Origin: Paramecium sonneborni | Lineage: Eukaryota > Ciliophora > Oligohymenophorea > Peniculida > Parameciidae | NCBI GenBank assembly: GCA_905182985.1 | Contig: CAJJDN010000150.1 | Span: forward strand, 124,001 to 188,000 | Direction of reading: 5' to 3' | Length of the DNA stretch: 64,000 bases | Shown: positions 14,973 through 28,853 of the stretch, one piece after another | Position numbering within the stretch: the first letter of the stretch is position 1 | Layout: every line of letters begins with the position of its first letter | The notes under the pieces: generated by a model | Told to the model about the DNA's origin: nothing | Seen by the model: only the letters and a program-made list of their open reading frames with translations | The model's database searches: none | Program-made: the position numbers and the translations under genes

Positions 14973-17557
14973 ATGAGTTATGTACCTAAGTTCAATAGAA
15001 ACTCTGGAATGCTATGTTTGTCAGTGCTTGACTTAGCTTTTGGTGTTCTGAATTAATAAATCTAGACTATAATTCTTAATTCCGCCCTTGTTGGAATCAT
15101 TTTATGTAAGATTGTTCAAACATATTCAAGTCATTGTACTTTATAAACACAAATATTAGAAGAAACCTAAATTGCTTGAATTGGCAGTTATTCTCTATTA
15201 TTGTTCATATTAGCTTGCATTAAAAGGGGTTCCTTATATTTGGTTTAGTCTAATATCTATTGCTTCAAATAAGTCTCTAATGAAATTCATCATTTTGTTA
15301 TTAGCAATTATCACAACATCTGCTTAAATTTAACCGATATGTCCAATATGTCATTTGTAAGCCATATTAGAATAAGTATTTTTGATGGGATACCTACTTT
15401 ACAATAGATTTAATTTATCTACAGAGAAAAAAATAGCATAAAAGCAAATTTTAAAGTAGATATTTAGAAAAATCAGATATTGTATATACAATGAGAATCT
15501 TATTGATATCAATTAAAACAAATTCAACTCAACAGATCTAAATATTTTATCTGGAGCTTCTCTGTTTTCATATCGTCTAGATAATTAAGAATTATAGTTG
15601 TAGATTAAAAAAGAATTTAAAATTAAGTGTTACACTATTAAATGCAATGATCAAGGATCTCACGTTTTTGCATCAAAACCATTAATATTTGATAGCATTA
15701 GCAGTTTCCTTGAAATTTTTTAAAAAGAATCAAAAGAAATGTAGAAAAAAATAATTTTGGCTTCAGAATTAGATATTTCAACATAATAAAGGTAAAAATG
15801 GAGAATTTATGTTTAACAATTTAAAACTTTAGGCAAAAATTACAATTTGATTGCAATGATTCCATAAGAAGATAATTTAGTTTATAAATCAAACAATATT
15901 ATAAATAAATTTAAACTTAGTTTATCCAAAATATTTAAACATAAATTAAAAACCCCATTGAACACAACTCTTGGGTTTTTATAAACTATTATATAAGAAA
16001 ATCTTATTGTAGATGAATAATTAAAGATGAACTTTTTAAAACCAGCTTTTATAAATTCTAAAATACAATTTTATTAAGTTCAAGATATATTAGAATATAT
16101 AAATTAGGAGGACTTGCTTCAATTTTAAATTATAAAAGTTAACTTAAATAAAACACTAGGTTTAATTTATGATTTAATCGAATTGTAGTGTAGAGCAAAA
16201 TAAATAAAAATAGAATTTACAATAAATGCTAAACCATTAAATATTAGGGAGAAGTAATTACTGTTGTTAATAATAGACCTATATATATATAAACAGATCA
16301 ACAGAGATTAGAAAGAATTCTCTTCAATTTATTGAATAAGTCTTATAGACATACTCAAATAAATGGAAAGATTAATCTTGATGTTCAAATAGATTATAAA
16401 TAGAATTAAGTACAATTTAAGATAAATGACAATAATTTAGGATTCAAATAAGAATAAATGGATTTAATCAATTCATATGCTTAACAATAAAATAAATCTA
16501 TTTCTCAATTTAGAAATTCAATTGTAAAGAAATCAAAGTTCAAATTTAGTTTAACATTATAAATCACTAATAAATTAATATTTTTCCTAAGTGATATGCA
16601 ATGTTCACTTTAAGTTAGAAATACGATTGAAGAAGGGGCTAGTTACAATTTCTTTATTAGTATGAATTGTTAATAAGGAAGTTTTCAATAGACAACAGAT
16701 ATATAACTCTTAAACTAGAATTATTAAACTAGAAACACTTTGATAACAACAAAGTATCCAGTAAATAGTTATCCTTTTCTTAATTATACTCGAAGTTAAA
16801 ATTAGATTAGGTATATATAATATGTATAATAAGTCGAGAAAGAATGCTTGATGGATTAGAAATTGATGAAGAGCCAAGTGCTAAGAAACCCTTTTGTTTG
16901 AGTACATAAACTCAATAATATTCTCCATAAATTCCAGCTTTAAGAACTTAATAGGCTTAATAAAGCATAATACAATATTAAAAAAATTTATATTAGAAAG
17001 AAATAAATGAAAAATCTCTAACTTTATCTTTAGCATATGAAAAATCTATAAATCTAAAAAGAATTGGAGATTCTGTTGATATTAGATAAGATTTCAATTA
17101 GACAATAATGTTGGTTGATGATGAACCTTTTAATCATGATACATTAAAATTAATGTTAAAAAACCTTGGATTCAAAAACTTTATAAGTGGATATAATGGT
17201 TAATAAAGTATAGAATTAGTTTAAAAACATCATTCTTCAATCAAAATAATTTTTATGGATTTAGATATGCCAATAATGGGAGGAATCAGAGTAAATATTT
17301 AATTAAATAAGGCTACTAAAGTTTTGATTGAATTAATGTAATAAAATGAAATAGACTATATACCTATAATTGCTTGTACTGCTCATGATGATATAAAAAC
17401 TTAATAAGAATGTATTTAAGCAGGTATGTTATGTGTTATAGCAAAACCAGTATTTTTAAGAAGTTTATAAGAAGCATTTATGAAAGTAAATGAAATTAAG
17501 TTCAAAGTATCAAATGACTTAGCTGGATCTAAAGTCATATCTTCAAGTATTAAATGA
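14973..17557 (+). CDS. Hybrid histidine kinase (membrane sensor, HisKA, ATPase, receiver)
   Basis: 830 residues; introns 15106-15130, 16254-16276, 16811-16833, 17291-17311. Residues 1-~150 hold several hydrophobic helices (sensor/membrane part). The H-box is IFKHKLKTPLNTTLGF with the phospho-accepting His. The N-box is DQQRLERILFNLLNKSYRHT, and the ATPase domain continues to about residue 590, though its G1/G2 glycine boxes look weak. A low-complexity linker precedes a C-terminal receiver: acidic pair in MLVDDEPFNHD, phospho-acceptor Asp in IIFMDLDMPIMGG, and the conserved Lys in AKPVF. Expected to autophosphorylate on His and pass phosphate to Asp. First of three tandem relatives. Confidence 0.9.
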
Positions 17558-17566
17558 TATTTAATT

Positions 17567-19288
17567 ATGATTCTCTTCTTATTTCTATTGATCATAAATT
17601 GTTTTTATTCCTAATTATTATTTAATATTGTTATCAATTCTCTCTTGATCAATTAAATACCTAATATTCTTTTACATAAGTAAATATCTCTTTTCATTCT
17701 TCACAATTCAATTTAAATCTACTATTATGCAATAAAGTCATTATGCTTTTTAATTTATCTTATACAAATATTCAAATTAGATAAACTTAAAACTATACTT
17801 GTATATTGTAAATTTACTTAATTAATTATCAATGTTATATTTTTTACTATCTAGTAAAATCTTTAATTAAATTATGCTTATTTTTAGGAACTCAATTATT
17901 TTATTGTTATTTTTTCCTTTATGCCAATTCAAAAATTGACTTAGCAGAAAATGTAATTAACTAAGAAATTAAGAAATTAATTGTTGTTAAATATAATTTT
18001 AATGAAATTTTGAAAATTACATCCAATTTAAATAATAATCTAATTGAATAAAAATCAATCTAACGATAATTAGAATTTTCATATAAAAGCACATTAAGAT
18101 TAAGAAATAGCCAATAAATACCTTAATTATTGTAGTTTCAAACCCAACTTAAAATTTAATTGTTATTTGACATTTATAAAACATATATACAATTTAGATA
18201 ATTTAGATTCTTAAATTTGTTTATAATTATTTTGAAATAATATTCTAGATCTGATATTGTTATTTAGACTGATTAAAATAAGAAAACCAAATAAAATAAA
18301 TAGATTTATACAAAGAATTACGAAAATAAGATTTAATAATAATTGCATTAATTAAAATAGATAATTTTGTTGAAAATAAATGATATAAAAATTCTAAAAT
18401 TTTAAGAAATATTTTTATGATATTTTTGCTCATAAATTAAAAGTACGATTAAATGCATCTATAAGTTTTTTATTTTCTATTTTTAATTACATAGAAATGG
18501 ATAATGCAATTTAATAAAATTATATTAAAACTTTATATTTTTATTCTTAATTTTAATATTTTAAAAAATCTGATATATTTAAATTCCCGAATCCATAAAA
18601 TGATTAAACTAGAATCTAATATTGTAAAATAATAACCAATATTAAATTACTTGTACATTGAAAATGAAACAAATGCAAATACTCCAATTAATAATCAAAT
18701 AAATTAATTAATGAAAATCAACAAGACTTCTACAATAAGAAAAAGAGAATATGATAATCTTTTGTTAATAAAGGTTTGATAGATTAGGATAATAGAATTT
18801 TAATTGTAGATGATGAACAATTTAATCATGACATATTAATAATAATGATGAAGAACATTTGATATAATTAATACTTAAAAGCATATATAAAGGACAATAA
18901 AGAATTGATATAGTTATGGAAAAAGAGGAAGAAATATCTATAATTATAATGGATTTAGACATGCCTATTATAGAAGGAATAGAAGTACAATATATTTTTA
19001 ATTATAAAGGCTACAAAAATATTAGTAGAATTGATGTTTGATTAAAAATTAGATTACATTCCTTTAATTGGTTGTTCAGCTCATGATGATAAAGATACAA
19101 TGGATAAATATATCTAAGGTGGAATGCTTTATGAAATAGTGAAACCTGTATTTGGAAAAATATTAACAGAGACATTCTAATAAATAATTAATTCTGATGA
19201 TATGTCTACCTTCTTAATTACAAATTTGATTTAAATATTATTATTATTTACATTACTAACATGTGTAAGAAAATCGAAAATAATGTGA
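17567..19288 (+). pseudogene. Decayed hybrid histidine kinase (middle copy of a tandem)
   Basis: Relatives of the flanking kinases are found in order but broken. A degenerate H-box reads FAHKLKVRLNASISF (near 18427-18475), where TP of the neighbours is replaced by VR, and a frameshift or in-frame TGA lies just before it. The ATPase N-box and glycine boxes are absent. The receiver survives in pieces: LIVDDEQFNHD, then TGA, then a shifted frame with IIMDLDMPIIEG, and after a 25-nt intron at the position homologous to the neighbours (near 18988-19012) ATKILVELM...GCSAHDD...VKPVF. Gene boundaries are approximate. The decay could be exaggerated by sequencing errors, but the loss of a whole domain cannot be explained that way. 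Confidence 0.75.
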
Positions 19289-21640
19289 TGCTAATTTTTC
19301 TGCTACAAACAATTTCTATTCCTTTTTCAATTATTGAAGAGAATTATACTTTGTTAATTTTGAATGTGCTTGAAGTTTCATTAATTTTAGGTATGCTCTT
19401 TATATTTATCTTAAGTACACTTAATCACTATAAAATTAGATACTTATATTTTTCATACAAAAATAGTTTTAATGTTATTGTTATTAGCAACATCATTATT
19501 TAGAAATGGTTATACAGATTTTTGGATTATTATATATGTATACAACATTAAAAAAGACATTGTAATCCTTAATTAATTTGCACTTGTTTCAATGTTAATT
19601 TTTTGCATTACTCAATTTAATAGTGTTCATAAAAAATCATATGAACAAACTGTTATAGAATTAGTAGTAATGATTATATATGATGTCTATTTGCAGTACA
19701 AAAATTATAAAAAGAGACAAAAATCAAATTCAAATGAATATCAAAGGCAATTTAATATTAATCATTAAGAAATAAAACGAAATTGGTAAATATCAAATAT
19801 ATCAGATGTTAACAGTCAAAATAAAGAGAAAAATTCAAGATCAATGAATTAAAGCATTCAAAATGAATTTAATTATTAGATTTACTAAGCATAAGATTCG
19901 ATTCCAAGTTTAAAAGATATATTATCTCCTGAATGGAAGAAAACATATTTTTGTTATTCAACTGAAGAATTACTATAAATTTATGATAAAGAAAATTCAA
20001 ATTTATTTTATATTCTATATATAACAACGGAGAGAAACTGTAAAGAGATATATAGAGTTTAAATAACTAGAAATAAGAGAAAAGATTATATATTGAATTT
20101 TAAAAAATTAGATAGTCTTTTATATTTTAAATTGAAAGGATCAAAGAGAAGATTTCGTTAACATTTAAGTTAGATATTTTCTCACAAATTGAAGACTCCA
20201 TTAAATCAATCAATGGCAAAAATAACATCAATGTTAACTGATATAAATGTACTTCCATATTAAAAGTTAATATTGTCTCAAATATATATTTAATAGAAAT
20301 GCTAATTATATGGGATTTTGGATTTCTTAGATTTTGTAAATTTAGATTCATTGACATTTCAACCTTCTCGTGTAACATTGAATTAAATAGTATAAAATTC
20401 TAAGGATTTAATTAGAGAGTAATGTAAAGCTAAGTAAATAGAGTTAGATATTTAGATTGAGAATGTGCAATATAAAGATTATAAAGGGTATGAATGTAGA
20501 ATAATAGTAGAATGATTTGTTTTTATACTGATTCTTTGAAATTAGAAAGAATTCTATATAATTTGTTAAATAATGCTTATAGACATTCAAATTAGAATGG
20601 ATAGATACTTTTAAGAATAGAATTGTATTAAGGATAAGTAAATTTTGGAATTAAAGATTCAGGAATAGGAATGACAAAGGAAATGATAGGAGATTTTAAT
20701 TTATAATTTAAATATCATGCAAATGCTTAAAATTAAATAAAAAGATGTTGGGCACACAAATTAGGAACTAGTTTATTAGTAACTAATAAATTAATTCATA
20801 TATTAAATGGGAATAAGGGTTATTTAGAGATTGATAATGAATTTGATAAGGAATTTAGATTTTCTATTTTGTAGGAATTAAATATAAATAAAGGTTTAAC
20901 TGATATAGGATTTGGTAGTCTAAGTTCAGATAGATCAGAAATGAATTTGTTAATTAATTAATAAGATCACATAGATGAAATTTAAGAAGAAACAGAACAA
21001 ATAGGATGTGAACCAAAGAGTTAAGAAATAAAAATAGAATAATTAAAACATTTAAGTGATAATAAATACTCAAATGTATAATAATAATCTTCATCACAGA
21101 TATAAAGTAAACATTCTTAATTGTGTATTAAAAGATCTTCATCCATCTTTGATGTGAATTCATTTCTGAGATAATTTAGTTTTAAAGATGCTGGAATAGA
21201 TTCTAATTAAGATATAATAGTTGATAAAGATTAATAAATAATGATTGTTGATGATGAACCATTTAATCATGATGCACTTATAGTCATGTTAAAAAGACTT
21301 GGATATTCAAATTTCATTCATGCTTATGATGGAAGACAATGTATTACTAAGACTTAAGAAAATCATTTAAAGATTAAGTTGATTTTTATGGATTTAGATA
21401 TGCCTATTTTAAATGGATTTAAGTAATGTATTAATAATATTCTGAAGAACTACATAATTACTTATTGAATTAATGAAATCTAATTAAATTACCAAAATAC
21501 CAATTATAGCATGTACTGCTCATGATGATTATGAAACTGAAAAATAATGCAAGAATCTTGGTATGCTCGATATTATTATTAAACCTGTTTTTATGAGGTC
21601 ACTTTAAACTGTTATTAAAAATATTCCTAAAACCCTTTGA
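19261..21640 (+). CDS. Hybrid histidine kinase (third tandem copy)
   Basis: 769 residues; introns 19415-19439, a 20-nt intron near 20489-20508, and a 25-nt intron in the receiver near 21422-21447. The N-terminus has about four membrane helices (MLIFLLQTISIPFSII onward). H-box IFSHKLKTPLNQSMAK; N-box LERILYNLLNNAYRHS; G1 box DSGIGM; G2-like box KLGTSLLVTNKLI, so this ATPase domain looks more intact than that of the first copy. A long Ser/Gln linker leads to the receiver: MIVDDEPFNHD, LIFMDLDMPILNG, KPVF. The start ATG at 19261 overlaps the frayed end of the middle copy. Confidence 0.9.
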
Positions 21641-22372
21641 CTAACTTCGTATAACATTTTATAATTATATTATCATTTATCTATATACTTACATATTATT
21701 ATTTAAACAACTAAATCTAAATTCTATTTATTAAATATCTTTTAAATCATAATAAACAATATTGATCATCCCTTTCATCTAATTCATACTTTATTATGAA
21801 CATAAATTAATTCATTCTCCAATCAAATTCATTTATATATATACATGACTTAAACTAAATAATAAAACATCACAAATATTAATTACATTTATAGTGTAAT
21901 ATATTCTTTTTTTATTTAATCCATTTTAAATAATGCATTACACTAATCAGAATCAGATTTAATATTTATTATTGTTACTAACTTAAAAGTATCAATCTAT
22001 CCATTCTTAATATGTCTCATCTTTTCTAATTGATAATTTTATTTTATTTTTCTATACTTAATCTAAATTATCGAGAAATTAATAAGAATAAGAAGCTGGC
22101 TACTTTTATTATTTAAGAATTGCAATCATTTTTTTTAATTATCAATTTTTATAAAAGCTATTATAAAATTAGTTTACTTGTTAAAACAATAAATGATGAT
22201 TCTTATTATATTCCATCTTTAGTTGTTTTAAGTTATCTAACCATTAAGTATATAATTTTAAATTAGTTCTATACTTGTAATTAGAGAGGAGATGCTATTG
22301 AAATTATATACATAACTTTAAATCTCATTAAGAAAAAGAGATAAACAACTAAAATCATATTGATAATATATA
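21641..22372. other. Intergenic stretch without a convincing gene
   Basis: About 730 bases downstream of the third histidine kinase. Open frames on the minus strand (for example 22126-22458) translate to Ile/Tyr/Asn/Ser-rich sequence typical of random AT-rich DNA. Nothing I can name. Confidence 0.4.
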
Positions 22373-22546
22373 TCATAGGGAAAAATTGATTTTGTTCTCT
22401 TCTTATCCATCTTTGGAAAAAAACAATTGTCTCTTAATTGCATCTAATTCCTAATCATTGTAGTTATATGAACAATTCTTTCTTTTCTTGGGTGCTTATG
22501 GTTATATTAACTATTTTTGCTTTTTCTCTGGAGTTCTTTAATCCAT
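22373..22546 (-). CDS. Small charged protein, unknown
   Basis: 57 residues from ATG 22546-22544 to TGA 22375-22373. The sequence begins MDQRTPEKKQKQLIQPQAPK, contains a KKRK nuclear-localisation-like patch and ends QEENKINFSL. Composition is far more protein-like than the surrounding frames, but no family is recognised and a further exon is possible. Confidence 0.4.
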
Positions 22547-22789
22547 GATAAAATTTATTAATTATAATCAATTTATAATTTATACATATCCATAATTTAC
22601 ATTACTTTTATTTATGACATTTGTTCAAAACTGTGAACTTCTCAATAATTTATAGAAATATTATATATATATTTTAAATGATATACAAAAGATAATTAAA
22701 TAATGAGATAAAAATAGATTTATTTTAAAATTAAAGAATTTTTAAGAAAATATAAAAAGTCTATAGTTAATACTATATTAAAATAAATA

Positions 22790-25700
22790 TCATTTTTATA
22801 TGTAATTATTTTATTCTGATTTTTTTCTTCTTTATTAAATTTTCAGAGTATATAAATCTTCAAGTTATTAGAAAAAGCTTTATGAATAATTTTTAATAAC
22901 CCCTGCCAAATCCTTAATAAATTAAGCCAATAGAACTTAATTTTGATAAACTATTCTTCCTTCCTAAGCGTGAATCTTAGATAGAACAAATATTATAGTT
23001 TAACTAACATGTTTATGAATATCCTCATATTTATTATTAATTAATTATACTTTATTTTAATCATCCTAAAGTACATCCATTTCTACAATTCCTTAAGGAT
23101 TAATTTTTTCATAGCTTTCACTATTTTAAAAATTTTAATTAAGAGTTTTAGGAATAGAATTTGTATCATTTTTTATTTGATATAATATAATTGTACTTTT
23201 AACATCAATTTTGTTTGCATCTATATCAAATTGTTTGGCCATTATACTCAAACTTTTATGAAATTCTTTAATGTGATATTTTATTTCTTAATTTTTTACA
23301 TCTTTCATAAATTTAAGATTTTCACAAATTTTCATTTGATCTGTTTCAAATAATAAATTTTCATATGTCCAAGGACCATTACTTATTCTAGTGAAGACTA
23401 TTTAATTATCTTCTATACTTATTAAATACCATTTATCTTCTATACAGTGAATTAATTTAAAATAAGAATTATCCGGAAGTAATTAAAATGTAAAATAATT
23501 CTCTATCAAATATAAAATCTAAAAAAAATATTTAATATTTGGTTTAGGGAATTTTAAGATTCCCATTAAAGAAAATAAAATTTTACTTTCCACCTTAAAT
23601 TTATTTTAAAATTTTAATTCTTTTATTAATTCAAACTTTTACCCAAATTCCTATTTTAAGAATTGTTCTTCTTGCTTTTTAATATAGACTTCATCAGTAT
23701 CTCTTAAAACAGCATTTTAAATAAGAAAATCGTGATTAGAAATATTAATTCGTTTTTTATTATAATTTTCATCTTTTTTGATTTCATTACGAATATGTAC
23801 AACATAATCTGTTGTTACATTATAAATATTATATGATTCCTTTCTAAACTTTAACTCTAGAAATTCTTGAAAATCAATAAAGTAATCACAATAAATCTTT
23901 CTTATTTCTAAAAAAGATTCTTCAATATTTAATAAATAATCTCCTTAAGGTTTTTAATTTTTTTAAATTAAGTGAATATTTCTACCTACATTTATAATCT
24001 TATTATATCTTTTAGTATCTATTTAAGATAATATCTCAAATGGAGTATAAAGATACTCATCTTAATTTACTTTCAATCTTGTACTTCTTTGTTTAAATTC
24101 TAATATATCTGGATTATCATCATTTAAAATAGTTGTTTTTTTCTTTAATTTTAATATATTATTTAGTTCTTTTGCACTATTTATATCATGATCTGTTCCA
24201 AAACTACTTCCAAATACTACTTCATCTTAATAATTTAATTCTATAACTACTCTTACTTCTAGACTATATTTATCTATTTCTTATTCAAAAAGTATTTTAG
24301 AAATTACTGTAAATACTTCCCAAATTAATCCTCCGACCAAAGCTAATAAAAAAATTGATAAGAAAACAAAAGAACCAACAAAAATCATTGGAACTATTAA
24401 ATTTTTGGTATCATAAGATAATTCAAATACTATTTAACTCCAAGATGCAGCTGTAAATATTTATAACATAATTAAATATGATCCACCCATTGTATTAAAA
24501 TCAGCATATTTACATTCTCCCCATTAATATCTAAATTCATTTGGATCACAAAAACTATTTGAAAATGGATTTTATTCCTCCTTATTAATGTCTCCATATA
24601 TGTATATTCCAATACAAGCGTATGTAAAAAATACTATTTAAACTGGTAAAATTAATCTTAGAATAATAGGTATACATATCATTATTTTATATAGTAAATT
24701 TTTAACATGAACAAAAATCTCTAATCCTTATAATATATATCCGAATAATTTTATTGATCTTAAAGCTTTACATATTCTAAAAACTTTTTAAATTTTTGCT
24801 ATTCTTAATATTCTATTTGCTTTTACAGACTAAACTATATTGTCACTCACAAAATTAAATAAAATGTAATCAAATAAAATTTAAAGAAAGATTATTATTA
24901 CATCAAAAATATTCCTATTTAATAAATATAAATTACCAACCATCATAAAAAAAATCAACAATCCCAATTCCTATAATCTTAATTAAACATTCAAAAATGT
25001 AAATCCCTAAAAAAATTGTATCAATAATATCTAAAATTCTTAAAATTTCTAAATCATCAATAAAAATTGCTGCTATTATTAAAGCACAATTTAATATTAT
25101 TATTAATAACATGAACAAAATAAAACCCTTAATTTCAATCAATAATTACCCATGAATTAATTAAAGTTTTCAATCCATATTTATTACATAAATTGCAAAA
25201 TTCATCCCAACATTTTAAAGGTTTCATTCTTGGTAATTATATATAATTACTATTCTATAATACATTTAATAATTAATTAAACTCATCAAATTATATTTTA
25301 TCACTATTTAAAAAGATAATTTTACTTAAAATCTTTGTCAATTTCCTTAAAAATAATTTTAATTTATTCATCAGTCAATTATCCTTTATAAAATGTTTTA
25401 AGAAAGTTTTTGAATTAATTTTCAGTTAAAAAACCAACATCATTAGAATCAAGAGAAATAAAACTAGCCATCATTGCTGATTTTTATTTGATAATATCTT
25501 AAATTGCTATTTACATCCTATGTTTTCGAAATCCTTCATAAACAATTGCAAATGGAATAGGTTAAAATAGAAATAAAAAAAGAATCATATATACAACAAA
25601 AAAGAATACATAATAAGTTCCCTATAATAAAACAGGTATCATGATATCAGGATAAAAATCAAGTGTTGCAGCCATGAATAACATGTTAAATAATTTAAAG

Positions 25701-26509
25701 AAATCTCCATAATCCTAAGTATCTATATCCACATTTTACAATGATCCTATTAAATTAATCCCTATAAAGGAAAATGTTGATATAATAATTAGATATAGTA
25801 AAAATAAGAGAATTAAATCTTGACTAGCCTTTATGATACCTTTAAGGTTTCTTCTCAAATCTTTAGAATAAAATACCATAAGTATTGGTCTAATGATTCG
25901 ACTAAATCTTATTTATATTTAATCATATTAATAGTTTATGAAATCTGTTCCGCATATTAATAAAAATATTAATTTAAGCATTCTTTTTGTGTTAAATTAA
26001 AAACCACCATCATTCTTCTTGGTTGCTAATAGAATAAAAGTTATAGAAAAGTCTATAGCAAAAATAATTAAAAAAACAAGTTCAAATATAAAAACTGAGT
26101 AACTTTCTTAATAATTTGAATCTGGAAAAGCCTTTTCGAAAAAAGTAAGTATTTGATAAAATATTGTGATTGACAAGAGCATCCAACTCCAAATTCTGCT
26201 ATTTTCAATTTTCCATAAGTATTTTAAAATAATCTTATCAGCCAAATCAATATCATTTCTAATTGTTCTTAGATAATAAGCATCATAAATATGCCTTTCA
26301 GCCTTTAATTATCTATCATCAGATGGCATATGTTTGACTATTTTTTAGATTTAAGCTACCATCATTTCATTTTTCTTTTTATATTTTTTATGCAAATTAG
26401 TTAAATTTATGGGATGAGTAGTCTTAAAGAGAGCTGATCGTCTTGAATTTTATGGTTTAGGTAAGTGATTTTCACATAATTAAGGAGATTCTATATCATT
26501 TTATTTCAT
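22790..26509 (-). CDS. Two-pore (TPC-type) cation channel with EF-hands
   Basis: 1,217 residues; 22-nt introns at 25304-25325, 25128-25149 and 24915-24936. Two six-helix voltage-gated domains are joined by a cytoplasmic linker. Domain I has an S4 with spaced arginines (IRFSRIIRPILM) and a pore segment MAATLDFYPDIMIPVL, close to the TPC filter. The linker carries an EF-like segment (SLDSNDVGFLTENQF) and a canonical EF-hand loop (DKDFNDKIQFDE). Domain II has S4 RILRIAKIQKVFRICK and pore FTAASWSQIVFE. A ~500-residue cytoplasmic tail follows with no domain I recognise. Layout (two domains around EF-hands) is that of plant-type TPC1, an endolysosomal/vacuolar Ca2+/Na+ channel; family by architecture, ion selectivity unknown. 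Confidence 0.85.
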
Positions 26510-26949
26510 TTTTAAATTATAAATCATAAATCAAATAAATAGAAGTTGTCAAATTACTTTCTTATGAAAATATTTATAAAAGTTCAACAAATTGAATTCT
26601 CATTACTCATATTATAAAATTATATCTATTTAAAACCTTTTAAAACTTAATTAAAACTAATATACTTCCTATGAGATTATAAATTACCGTAAAATAATTC
26701 ATTATTTTTTTTTTTTTAATTTATTTAATATTATATATTAAGCAAAATTTCTTTGTTTATTTTTTTTATCAATTTATTATCTAGATATAAATACTTAAAA
26801 ACAGATTTATAAGATTTCTTCTCTTTGAATTTAATTAAGAATGTTTTCTTCTAAAAGATTAAAAATTCCGAATAAATAAAATATAATCAAAAATTTAAGT
26901 CTTTTTAATTAGAGTTAACATAATCATAAAAATAAATAATTAGTCGAAA
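26510..26949. promoter_or_regulatory. Divergent promoter region
   Basis: 440 bases between the start codons of the channel (minus) and a protein kinase (plus). It must carry both 5' flanks. A long T run lies at about 26706-26719; otherwise only AT-rich sequence with no motif I can assign. Confidence 0.4.
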
Positions 26950-28790
26950 ATGTCTACCATTTAAGTATCTCATTACTCCATAAACAAAAATGAAATGTTA
27001 GGCAAAGGAGCTTATGGTATAGTTTATTCTTGTAAAAGTGAAAATAATTTAAAAAATAAAGATTTGTGTGCTAAAGTATTCAATAAATTTATTTAGGTTA
27101 TTGATTATACGACTTAAATAACATAAGTTTAAAAAGAAGTTTAGTTACTTAAATTGCTTTAAAAAGTTGATAATCCTAATTTAGTTTAAATTCATGATAT
27201 TATTATTGAAAAAAATTAACTTTATATTATAATGGATAGATGTAGAGGAGGGGATTTAAAAAATCTTATTTAGAATTATTTCTTGTAGAAAAAATACTTT
27301 TCTATAGTTGAAATTATGGATATGATTAGATAAATATTATTAGGATATAAATCATTAATTTAAAATTCAATTATTCATAGAGACTTAAAACCAGCAAATA
27401 TTTTAGTTGAATTTGATGCAAACCAAAGAATTATTTTAAAAGTATTTTGTTATTTATTTATAAATGATAGTTAACTGATTTTGGAATGGGAAGAATCTTA
27501 GATGATATCAGTATAAAATAATTTTAGACAAGGGTTGGAACTCCAATATATATGGCTCCATAAATAGTTAATGGAGAACCATTCTCTTCTAAATGCGATA
27601 TATTCTCTGTATAAATTGAAAGTATTTTAGTTGGGAATAATTTTGCATGAATTAGCATTCCTTGAAATACCTTAAGAAGGACTAAATAAATTGGAACGTT
27701 ATTCATTTTAGAAATCTTTAAAAATTAAACCATTTGTTTGTCCTGATTTATTATAAAATAGTCCTTCTTAATAGAAACAATTCATTTAAAAATTAATTAA
27801 TTAAATGTTAAGTTTAAAAGAAGAAAGAAGACCTAGTTGGGAAGAATTACTAAAATCGGAAATAAGTATAATTCAAATTTATTTTAGTGACTTTTAATAT
27901 TGCACCTAAAATAGAATTAAAGTAAATAAGTGAATAGGATAATTTACTTTTATCTATACATAAAGGACAAGAACAATGTTTTAATGAAAAAAAATTTCTT
28001 GAGTTATAGGGATTAATATAAAAGATGGATTAAAAGGATGAACTTTAGTAAAAGGTATTACTAATAATTCATATGATTATAAATAAAGCATATCTTGTAT
28101 ACAATTTAGAACAATTATTCTAAGAAATATTGTAAATAAAATATCATTTAAAATAGAAAAAAATAGTTTTCTAATTTTGATAACTATTAATTTTAATTAA
28201 TATAGACATGTTTAATTGGATATCGTTTTAAGATTCTTTAAAATGCTTTTGCCATTTGTTTTAACGATAAATGTATTAAAATTAATTCAGTATTTTAAAC
28301 TATTTTTAAAGATTAATTAGAAAATGTAGCCTAACTATTTTATTATTCAAATAATTAGATTATAAAATAGGTTAAAAAATTTGTTCTGAACTTTTTCGTT
28401 GAAACAAAAAATATATTTACTCGGGCAGAAGATGATTTGATTAAATTAAAGAATAAATTTAATTATCCTAAGAATATTGATAATTTTTATAAATTAATTG
28501 CTTCAGAAAATAAAGCTGATATTGAGATTTATGGGAGATGGTTTCATTTTTTTTGGAGTCAACATATTAGAAAATTGTTTATTTATGATAAAACTAAAAT
28601 ATAGGAACTAAAATATTTACAGTAATTAAATAATTAATTAAGATTATTAGTATAAATAGATAGATTTTTAAATTTAGACAAGGAGTATCCATTTTAAAAT
28701 TATGACAAAGTAGATATAAATAAAATGATATAAATAGAAACAAATAAAGAGAAACTTGAAAAATAAATATATTTAAGAGTTTTTGTATGA
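26950..28790 (+). CDS. Ser/Thr protein kinase (ULK-like) with C-terminal helical domain
   Basis: 575 residues; introns 27442-27470, 27609-27630, 27866-27887, and a less usual 40-nt one with GTTTTC donor at 28166-28205 that is needed to hold the frame. Kinase domain: glycine loop LGKGAYGIVY, Lys in LCAKVF, catalytic loop HRDLKPANILVE, DFG (TDFGMGR), GTPIYMAPQ. The overall style is that of the ULK/Aurora-like kinases expanded in ciliates. Downstream ~300 residues are helical and end with FLNLDKEYPFQNYDK. This tail is related to the gene immediately downstream, so the two are a partial tandem duplication. Confidence 0.88.
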
Positions 28791-28853
28791 GAAAATTGAT
28801 AGAAATTGTATTTTAATAGCTTTGTTTTTTAATTAATAATTTTTATATAAATA

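Noticed and set aside
24933..25142. Separate single-helix membrane protein
   Set aside because: It is one exon (first helices of domain II) of the two-pore channel, bounded by 22-nt introns on both sides.
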